Shown here piece after piece: positions 57,060 to 64,000 of a DNA stretch of 64,000 bases; position 1 is the stretch's first letter, and each line of letters starts with the position of its first letter. Origin of the DNA: Rickettsia endosymbiont of Cantharis rufa (GTDB lineage: Bacteria > Pseudomonadota > Alphaproteobacteria > Rickettsiales > Rickettsiaceae); assembly GCF_964026445.1 (NCBI RefSeq), contig NZ_OZ032150.1, forward strand, positions 1,054,001-1,118,000, read 5' to 3'. Below the pieces are notes generated by a model. The model had not been told where the DNA came from, searched no databases, and was given only the letters and a program-made list of their open reading frames with translations. A program made the position numbers and the translations under genes.

Positions 57060-58304
57060 CTATTTACTTCCGAATATTATTTTTCTATCCGTAGAAAAAT
57101 ATAAATTATTATTTGCTCTTATTCCATAATAACAAATATTTTTTATAATTTTGTCGATATGAGGCATCATATTTAATCCATTATTATCAACATCAAAACT
57201 ATATAAAACGCCGTTAACGGAAATAACATTTAAACTTCGCTTATTGTTATTATCAACTCCAACAAAAGGAGTTAAAAAAGTAGCAGATTTTAGTCTCTTA
57301 GGGTCTTTTCCATCATTTAAATCAGCTACAAACTTTACTTTCCCTGTTTTAGGATTAAATGCTGCTATTTGTCTTGCATTATTTGTTACAAATAGACTAT
57401 TACCAATTAAAGACATTGATTGAATATCCTCAGCATTTACCTGCCAAATAACGCTACCGGTTGCTATATTCAGCTTAATAAGCTTACCGAGACCGGTTGC
57501 TATATATAAATTCATATTATCATGAACAGGGGTACATAAAATACTTGATTCGTCAAAATTCGGTATAGCTGTACGGTCGTTAAGATTTGTAAACTCAAAA
57601 CTCCATCTTAATTCACCATTTTTTATATTTAAGGCAAGTACTTGACCAGAATTATAAGTCACTATTACATTGTCATGTTGTACTATCGGCGTCATAAAAT
57701 AACTAGATGACAAAACTTCCGCAATGCTTTCATACTCCCATACGGTTTTTAAAGTTTCTGTATTTAAAGCAATTGTTTGATTACCGATAGTTTGCACTAA
57801 GACAGTATTATCATTTAACATAACAGGCTTAATTCTGATAATATCCGGAAGTTCTTTTCTAATTATTTCATAACCTGATTTTGCATCTAGCACAACTAGC
57901 AATCTCGAGCCGTATGTTACGTATAATTTTTCATTATGATGTAAAATTCCGCCGCCTATATAATTATCTTTTTTATGTCTACTCAAATTGTAAGACCAAA
58001 TAACTTTATTTTTCTCTATAGAAAAAGCAGAAATATTTGATCTGATATCTAATGCATAAATTATATCGCCCACAAAAACCGGCTCGGCAATTGTTTTATT
58101 TCCAGCAAAGCTATATTGTTTATTTTTAAGCATATTTGCATTAAATGCATGTATATTTGCACTAGAGTCTAAATATATCGGCTCATCGGTCTGAAGTGAT
58201 AATTTAGGAGTCAACTCAACAATATTTTTTACCCTTTTCGGTCCAAGCCCGTTACATGAAATTAAAATAAACGGTAATAACAGAAGCGCTATTTTTTTTG
58301 TCAT
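57060..58304 (-). CDS. bamB: BamB-like outer-membrane lipoprotein (PQQ-type beta-propeller)
   Basis: BamB is the beta-propeller lipoprotein of the Bam complex, which inserts outer-membrane proteins. The 414-residue protein has a lipoprotein signal (IALLLLPFILISCNG, Cys after LIS). Repeating propeller blades follow, with VGDIIYALDIRSNISAFSIE, KVIWSYNLSR, LYVTYGSRLLVVLDAKSGY and LNIKNGELRWSFEF. It starts at ATG 58304. Its upstream neighbour is a YfgM-like gene, the order also seen in other proteobacteria. No damage is seen. Confidence 0.88.
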   Translation of the reverse strand: MTKKIALLLLPFILISCNGLGPKRVKNIVELTPKLSLQTDEPIYLDSSANIHAFNANMLKNKQYSFAGNKTIAEPVFVGDIIYALDIRSNISAFSIEKNKVIWSYNLSRHKKDNYIGGGILHHNEKLYVTYGSRLLVVLDAKSGYEIIRKELPDIIRIKPVMLNDNTVLVQTIGNQTIALNTETLKTVWEYESIAEVLSSSYFMTPIVQHDNVIVTYNSGQVLALNIKNGELRWSFEFTNLNDRTAIPNFDESSILCTPVHDNMNLYIATGLGKLIKLNIATGSVIWQVNAEDIQSMSLIGNSLFVTNNARQIAAFNPKTGKVKFVADLNDGKDPKRLKSATFLTPFVGVDNNNKRSLNVISVNGVLYSFDVDNNGLNMMPHIDKIIKNICYYGIRANNNLYFSTDRKIIFGSK

Positions 58305-58350
58305 ATTTTTCCTTAAGTATGAATTAATTATTTATTTAAATTCAATGCCC

Positions 58351-58410
58351 AAGGCACTGTTAATAAAATAGTTTTAAAACTAATTAAAACTATTTCGTTA
58401 ACAGTGCCTT
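58351..58410. terminator. 60-bp near-perfect hairpin at the 3' end of the YfgM-like gene
   Basis: AAGGCACTGTTAATAAAATA and TATTTCGTTAACAGTGCCTT are inverted arms, extended inward by GTTTTAA/TTAAAAC. The stem is about 27 bp with two mismatches and a tiny loop. One arm encodes the last codons of the YfgM-like protein (KALLTK). It separates that gene from bamB by structure and could act as a processing or attenuation site. Confidence 0.7.
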
Positions 58411-59043
58411 AGCCTGATCTTTTAACAAATCGGATACATTATTTGAAATTAATAAATTTTTTAGATTTTTTTCTGCTTGCGGTTTCATATTATTCTTAAT
58501 ATCCCATATAGCTTTCATAATAGTTGCCGTAGCCCAAAAAGGTTTTTTCTCGTCATCAAAATAATTTAAATATTTTGTCAGTTTTTCTTTACCTTGAATA
58601 TCTAGATTTTGATCATCAATAACAAGACCACACCATGAAATACGTGCATAAGAAGTAGAAATTTCAGAATATTCTTTATTTTCAATAATTTTATTAAGCA
58701 GGTCTTTCGCTTCTGAATATTTTTTTTCCGAAATCTTTATAGCTACTTGTTCTAATGCAGCTATTTCTTTTATTCTAGTATTACTAGTAGTAACTAAATT
58801 CTCTAAAGTATTAAAAGCTAATTCTTCATTATCTTTTGTTGTTTCCAAACTAACGGTTTTAACAAGAACATCTCCGTTTTTTTGGTTATTTTTAATTCTT
58901 TTATCTTTATTATTATTATTAACAACCATTATAGTAATAGCTATTATAGAAATAATTATTATTACAGGTAAAAGTTTTTTGAAAAAAATTAATCTTTTTT
59001 CTTCATTTTGATCACTCAATACTTCATCTAAAATATCAGTCAT
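58390..59043 (-). CDS. YfgM-like TPR protein (rickettsial DUF2659 type)
   Basis: A 217-residue protein with a short cytoplasmic N terminus, one membrane helix (LPVIIIISIIAITIMVVNNN) and a helical TPR-like periplasmic part (EEKAFNTLENLV-like repeats; KYSEAKDLLNKIIENKEYSE is clear). This matches the YfgM/AncA layout (TPR_21), an ancillary subunit of the SecYEG translocon. In rickettsiae the family may be listed as DUF2659; I am not certain of that number. Position next to bamB supports a role in envelope protein traffic. It starts at ATG 59043. Confidence 0.75.
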   Translation of the reverse strand: MTDILDEVLSDQNEEKRLIFFKKLLPVIIIISIIAITIMVVNNNNKDKRIKNNQKNGDVLVKTVSLETTKDNEELAFNTLENLVTTSNTRIKEIAALEQVAIKISEKKYSEAKDLLNKIIENKEYSEISTSYARISWCGLVIDDQNLDIQGKEKLTKYLNYFDDEKKPFWATATIMKAIWDIKNNMKPQAEKNLKNLLISNNVSDLLKDQAKALLTK

Positions 59044-59055
59044 ATTTTATTATTT

Positions 59056-59793
59056 TTATTTATTTTTACAGTCAAATTTGATCTTAGCATCTTCTGCCAT
59101 TTTTTTGGATGTGACAGTTCTATTAGTCGGAAATTCCTTATCAAGCTTAGCAAGAATATTACAAGCTTCTGCAGTCTTTTTTAGTTCACCTAAAGAAAGT
59201 GCTAACTTCAATAACCCATCGGAAGATTTTGCTCCTTTCGGTGATTCTTTATAGCCTTTTAAATAGTTAACAGCTGCTCCGTTATAATCTTTTTGTTTGA
59301 AAAAGCATTCCCCATACCAAAAATAAGCATTACTAATTAGCGAGCTGTTAGGATATTTTTGGATAAAATTTTTAAATTTATTTTTTGCTTCAGTAAGCTT
59401 ATTATCTTTATAATCAGCTAGAGCCAAATCATAAGCTTGCTTATCGGGAGCTATATCTTTATTAACCGCAACGGTTTTTTTGAGAGTAGCATCCGGCATA
59501 TCTTTAAGCAAAGCTACATCAAAAATATCTTGTTTTTTTGAATCACTGACTTCTAAAACTTCCGTATTTTCTTCTTGATTTGGAATATTAGAGTTTTGTG
59601 TTAACATATCAACTTTATGCTGCAAAATCTCAACTTTACCGATTAACCTTCTAATTTCTTGCTCCTGCTCATCTAGCCTATTTTCAAAATCATTATTTGC
59701 TGCATATTTTAAAGGCTTTCCTTTAATAGTTTTGCTTTCTCCAGAAGAAAACATGGAAAATAAAAAAGTAAGTAGTAGGATGATCAGTTTCAT
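59056..59793 (-). CDS. cpoB: Tol-Pal associated protein CpoB (YbgF)
   Basis: CpoB coordinates Tol-Pal constriction with peptidoglycan synthesis. The 245-residue protein starts at MKLIILLLTFLFSMFSSGES (59793), a signal peptide; a longer frame to 59853 has no signal. A trimerising coiled coil (RLDEQEQEIRRLIGKVEILQ) is followed by TPR repeats (AYDLALADYKDNKLTEAKNK, YFWYGECFFKQKDYNGAAVN). The other Tol-Pal genes are not here. It is followed by the YfgM-like gene after 12 bp, so they are probably co-transcribed. Confidence 0.93.
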   Translation of the reverse strand: MKLIILLLTFLFSMFSSGESKTIKGKPLKYAANNDFENRLDEQEQEIRRLIGKVEILQHKVDMLTQNSNIPNQEENTEVLEVSDSKKQDIFDVALLKDMPDATLKKTVAVNKDIAPDKQAYDLALADYKDNKLTEAKNKFKNFIQKYPNSSLISNAYFWYGECFFKQKDYNGAAVNYLKGYKESPKGAKSSDGLLKLALSLGELKKTAEACNILAKLDKEFPTNRTVTSKKMAEDAKIKFDCKNK

Positions 59794-59858
59794 ATATTTT
59801 TTAAATTTATAATGCTTCTTATAATATCGAAAATTTTTTAATATTCCACACAATTTTT

Positions 59859-61352
59859 TTATATTTCAATACTACCGTCATATTTAAAAGTTATTGTTAT
59901 GGTGGTACCTTCATTTATCTTACTTTGCAAATCAAATTTACCGTTCATAAGTTCAACCAGCTTTTTAGTAAGCGGCAACCCAAGACCAGTACCCTCATAT
60001 TTTCGACTAAGCTCACTATCAATTTGACCGAACGCCGATAAAGTTTTTGGTATATCTTTTTCCTCAATACCGATGCCGGTATCTATAACTTTTATATATA
60101 CTAATTTTGCTAACTCATCTTTTTCAAGTGCAATAGTAACACTTCCTCCGGAATTTGTAAATTTCACAGCATTTGATAAAAGATTTAAGAATACTTGTTT
60201 TAGCCTTTTTGGATCAGCCTTTATAACAACATGCTCTCTCGGTAATCTACTAATTAAAGCTACTTCGGCTTGATCGGCACGAGGTTTAACAAGTATCAGC
60301 GAAGAACTAATTAATTTATTTAAATCAAGATCTATACTATCTACTTTTAATTTATCGGCAGAAGCTTTAGAAAGATCTAAAATATCATTAATCATACTAA
60401 GCAAATGTTTACCGGCATCATTTATATCTTTAATATAATTTTTACTTTTTTCTGCATCCTTTTCTGACATAAGAATTTCCGAAAAGCCTATTATGGAATT
60501 AAGTGGTGTACGCAACTCATGACTAATATTAGCGAAAAACTTTGTATTTGAAGAAGTGGTTTTTTCTACCCTTACTATTTGAGCTTTTAAATTTCTATTT
60601 GTTTCAAACTGCTCCTCAATAATTTGTCTAGCATAGTTAGTATTACTAATAATTATAGTACAGAGTATTATAAAAATAATAATAAAAGTTATGAATACCT
60701 TTTGCTCAAGAGACGTTATATTGCTCCACTGACCTGTAATATTAGTATTAATCTCAAATACTGCATCTACAGGAAAATCTGAATTATTATCTATAACAGG
60801 TATATAGCTAGTAACAAAGGAAGCTTCTTCCACTGTTAAATCACTCTCATTTTCTATTACTACCTTTGGAAATAATATATGACTTGTAATACCTTCAAAA
60901 GCATCTCGAAGTGGGGTTTTGGAAGTAAAGGACTTTAAAAAATATTTATCAATTTTTGCGGTAATTATCTCAACCAAACTGCCATCTTTATAATTGTCTA
61001 CACTATACATATGTAGCATATTACTAGTGATGAATTTATTACCTTTAAGATCGTAGAGAGAAATATTAATATTAAGATTAGTAAACCATCGAGCGGTAAT
61101 CTTTGCAAAATCAATAAACTCTTGATCTTGTAATAATTTTAAATAACCGAATTTATGTAATTTACTGATTACGTTCTGATGGGTATTCCAAATGTTATTA
61201 GTATAAAGTTCAGCAATTTTAGTATGTTCCAGAGCTACTTGTTTTACTATCATTTCTTTTATCATAAAATAACGGTAAAACATCATATTTATGACAATAT
61301 TAAGAAACAATATAATGAATGATAATCTTACTATATACTTATTATGGTTCAT
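59859..61352 (-). CDS. Membrane sensor histidine kinase, PleC/DivJ-like
   Basis: A 497-residue kinase. A first helix (LSFIILFLNIVINMMFYRYF) and a second near residues 219-236 (VFITFIIIFIILCTIIIS) bracket a periplasmic sensor of about 185 residues. The HisKA domain has the phosphorylated His278 in FFANISHELRTPLNSIIGFS. The ATPase domain has LKQVFLNLLSNAVKFT (N box), DTGIGIEEKDIP (G1) and GTGLGLPLTKKLVELM (G2). It has no fused receiver. The HisKA/ATPase sequence resembles PleC and DivJ, kinases that act on PleD in Caulobacter, making the PleD protein at 47439 a likely target. It starts at ATG 61352. Confidence 0.9.
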   Translation of the reverse strand: MNHNKYIVRLSFIILFLNIVINMMFYRYFMIKEMIVKQVALEHTKIAELYTNNIWNTHQNVISKLHKFGYLKLLQDQEFIDFAKITARWFTNLNINISLYDLKGNKFITSNMLHMYSVDNYKDGSLVEIITAKIDKYFLKSFTSKTPLRDAFEGITSHILFPKVVIENESDLTVEEASFVTSYIPVIDNNSDFPVDAVFEINTNITGQWSNITSLEQKVFITFIIIFIILCTIIISNTNYARQIIEEQFETNRNLKAQIVRVEKTTSSNTKFFANISHELRTPLNSIIGFSEILMSEKDAEKSKNYIKDINDAGKHLLSMINDILDLSKASADKLKVDSIDLDLNKLISSSLILVKPRADQAEVALISRLPREHVVIKADPKRLKQVFLNLLSNAVKFTNSGGSVTIALEKDELAKLVYIKVIDTGIGIEEKDIPKTLSAFGQIDSELSRKYEGTGLGLPLTKKLVELMNGKFDLQSKINEGTTITITFKYDGSIEI

Positions 61353-61405
61353 TATAACCTAATAGTTATTTCGTTTTTAATGACTCCTTTTATGTCATTT
61401 TTGTT

Positions 61406-61452
61406 TAGTCTGTGTGAAGGAAAATTAATTTAATTCTCTTTCACGCAGACTA
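61406..61452. repeat. Short palindrome upstream of the histidine kinase
   Basis: TAGTCTGTGTGAAGGAAAAT and CTCTTTCACGCAGACTA form a compact inverted repeat around TTAATTTAATT. It shares 'tgtgaaggaaaatt' with the 43466 family and looks like a minimal member. Confidence 0.75.
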
Positions 61453-61493
61453 GTGTTATTTAACGTCTGATCTACAGAAAAACTGCAAGTTTT

Positions 61494-61584
61494 GACGAAG
61501 CAATCCAGTTAAAAATTCTGATTTACAGAGTTTTTTATTATTTTTCTGGATTGCCGCGCGGTCTTTGACCGCTCGCAATGACGT
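61494..61584. repeat. RPE-like repeat, 'gcaatcca / tggattgc' family
   Basis: GACGAAGCAATCCAGTTAAA and TTCTGGATTGCCGCGCGGTC ... CGCTCGCAATGACG. The inner AAATTCTGATTTACAGAGTT hairpin is shared with the element at 18553. It lies between ctp and the kinase gene. Confidence 0.8.
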
Positions 61585-61592
61585 TTTAGAAT

Positions 61593-62951
61593 CTAATCAC
61601 CTAGCTTTTTATTAATAATCAACCCTGTAATTACATCATAAGCACGAGCAAATTGATAATCTTTTTTGTATAATTCCGATAATTCATTCTCTTCTTGTTT
61701 ATTATTTTTAGCTTTTGTTTCTTTTTTACTATCTTTGTTTTTAGATGAATTATCTTTTCCGTTAATGTCTCTATTTTTTGCATTATCATTCTTTAAATAA
61801 TTTTTTAAAGAACTTTCAGAAAAACGCTTATCTATTTTTTTCACCTCAGGATACTCAACTTTTGCCGGCTCAATTAAAATATCAGGCTCTATTCCTTCTG
61901 CTTGAATAGAACGGCCGCTTGGGGTGTAATATTTAGATATAGTAAGTTTTACGGCAGCCCTAGAATTGATTTGCGTTAAAGCCTGAACCGATCCTTTACC
62001 GAAAGATTTGGTGCCAAGTATTATTGCTCTTTTATGATCTTGCAAAGCTCCGGCAACTATTTCCGAGGCAGAGGCAGAATTACCGTTTATTAAAACTATC
62101 ATAGGTACTTTGGGAGCTTTTAACGAAAACTCATTTGCTTTAGTTTCGCTATTACTTGACGAGGTTCTACCTTTTGTTGTTACAATTACACCGGAATCAA
62201 TAAAATAATCACTAACAGCAATAGCTTGATCGAGTATACCACCGGCATTATTACGTAAATCTAGAATTATACCTTTAAGATTATCTTTACTTTCAGCTTT
62301 TAACTTCTTTACTGCTGCCTTCAGCTCAGAAATTGTTGATTCATTAAAAGTAGTTATACGTATATATGCAATATTATTCTTTTCTAAATGTGCTTTTATC
62401 GGCTTGATTTTTACTATTTCACGAGTAAGTTCTATTTCTTGCGGTTTTACCTCTTCTTCCTTAATTATCAACAATTTAACCTTAGTACCAGGGGTACCAC
62501 GCATTTCTTTTATAGCTTTATTAGGACCAAGCGTAGAAACCAACTCGTCATTCACCCCTACTATGTAATCTCCGCCTTTAAGCCCTGCTTTGAAAGCCGG
62601 TAAATCATCAATAGGGGATATTATCTTAATTACTCCACTATCATACATTATTTCAACACCGATTCCGCCAAACTCACCTTTTGTAAAAGTAAAAATATCT
62701 TCTAAATCTTCATCGGTATAATAACTTGAATGGGGATCAAGTGAATTTAACATGCCGTTAATTGCTTCATCTATCATTTTTTGCTTATCGGGTACCTGTA
62801 CGTAATCCTTTTCAATACGTTCAAATACTTCTTGAAATTGCTTATAAGCTTCCTGATTTGATATTTTATTCTCGGGTTCTTTTTCTTCTTCTGCAAATGC
62901 ACAAATAGAATTTATAATAAAAAATAGTGCTATAATTAAACGTAATAACAT
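61593..62951 (-). CDS. ctp: C-terminal processing protease (S41 family)
   Basis: This periplasmic serine protease trims or degrades envelope proteins from their C termini. The 452-residue protein has a signal peptide (LLRLIIALFFIINSICAFAE), a PDZ domain (GGIGVEIMYDSGVIKIISPI, AGLKGGDYIVGVN) and the catalytic core with Ser in NGNSASASEIVAGALQDHKR and Lys in GTKSFGKGSVQAL. The C-terminal part (about residues 375-425) is a Lys/Asn-rich low-complexity stretch (KNRDINGKDNSSKNKDSKKE). It starts at ATG 62951. A repeat separates it from parE. Confidence 0.95.
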   Translation of the reverse strand: MLLRLIIALFFIINSICAFAEEEKEPENKISNQEAYKQFQEVFERIEKDYVQVPDKQKMIDEAINGMLNSLDPHSSYYTDEDLEDIFTFTKGEFGGIGVEIMYDSGVIKIISPIDDLPAFKAGLKGGDYIVGVNDELVSTLGPNKAIKEMRGTPGTKVKLLIIKEEEVKPQEIELTREIVKIKPIKAHLEKNNIAYIRITTFNESTISELKAAVKKLKAESKDNLKGIILDLRNNAGGILDQAIAVSDYFIDSGVIVTTKGRTSSSNSETKANEFSLKAPKVPMIVLINGNSASASEIVAGALQDHKRAIILGTKSFGKGSVQALTQINSRAAVKLTISKYYTPSGRSIQAEGIEPDILIEPAKVEYPEVKKIDKRFSESSLKNYLKNDNAKNRDINGKDNSSKNKDSKKETKAKNNKQEENELSELYKKDYQFARAYDVITGLIINKKLGD

Positions 62952-62990
62952 AATACTCCAAGTATGTGTGTTTTTAAATTTTCAGTAAAA

Positions 62991-63075
62991 CGTCATTGCG
63001 AGGAGCGAAGCGACGCGGCAATCTTGTCAAACTTCCTGAGATTGCCACGCTTCTTGCAGTCGCTCGTAATAACGA
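62991..63075. repeat. RPE-like repeat between parE and ctp
   Basis: CGTCATTGCGAGGAGCGAAG ... GGCAATCTTG and GAGATTGCCACGCTT ... CAGTCGCTCGTAATAACG form an 85-bp element, close to the one at 19715. Confidence 0.85.

Positions 63076-64000
<925 letters not shown>

Overview
This is an AT-rich window from an obligate intracellular alphaproteobacterium, almost certainly a Rickettsia. The evidence is the gene complement (petABC, mnhB/mnhG, a 483-residue isocitrate dehydrogenase, a reduced ftsA-ftsQ-ddl-murB-murC cluster, DUF2610, single scattered tRNA genes). It also carries dozens of short palindromic repeats resembling Rickettsia palindromic elements (RPEs), some lying inside reading frames. The load of dead insertion sequences suggests one of the IS-rich rickettsiae. 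I cannot name the species from the sequence alone.

Layout. Bases 1-1580 hold wreckage of an integrated element against tRNA-Asn: an IS1 end, a HigA-like antitoxin tail, a phage capsid tail and a decayed serine recombinase that reads into the tRNA gene. Bases 1669-4807 carry lepA and prfB (with its programmed frameshift). Bases 4919-7094 are a broken DUF218-like gene cut by two IS1 copies in inverted orientation. Bases 7238-16379 run on the minus strand: petC, petB and petA of the bc1 complex, ccmB, mnhB, mnhG, icd, an OmpH/Skp chaperone and a HAD pseudogene. Bases 16526-24057 hold typA, pdhB, pdhA, xthA, a serine hydrolase and an RluC/RluD-type pseudouridine synthase. Bases 24071-33900 hold ctaA, rne, an MFS transporter, lpxC, a large unknown protein, cycM, an NfeD-like gene and ftsA. 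Bases 34109-38566 complete the cell wall cluster (ftsQ, ddl, murB, murC).

Bases 38680-49301 hold an EAL-domain protein, bolA, ubiK, mobile-element remains, an EmrA/HlyD-type adaptor, pssA, psd, DUF2610, an inositol-monophosphatase-like protein, efp, a PleD-type diguanylate cyclase and rppH. Bases 49594-55316 are an accessory zone: IS1 with an 8-bp target duplication, an IS21-family element inside a pterin dehydratase gene, IS1 copies nested in that IS21, and a decayed VanX-like dipeptidase. Bases 55532-64000 return to housekeeping genes: tRNA-Met, rpsI, rplM, a BamB-like lipoprotein, a YfgM-like protein, CpoB, a PleC-like histidine kinase, a Ctp protease and the 3' part of parE.

How it fits together. 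The bc1 complex, cytochrome c, heme A synthase, pyruvate dehydrogenase E1 and isocitrate dehydrogenase support aerobic energy metabolism. The Mur, Fts, Ddl and LpxC genes build the envelope. PleD, the EAL protein and the histidine kinase suggest a small cyclic-di-GMP circuit. I found no convincing new multi-gene system. The most informative signals are the repeats that have entered or ended reading frames, the IS1 family whose copies all share the same inactivating mutations, and several single-base changes in A-tracts that break genes.
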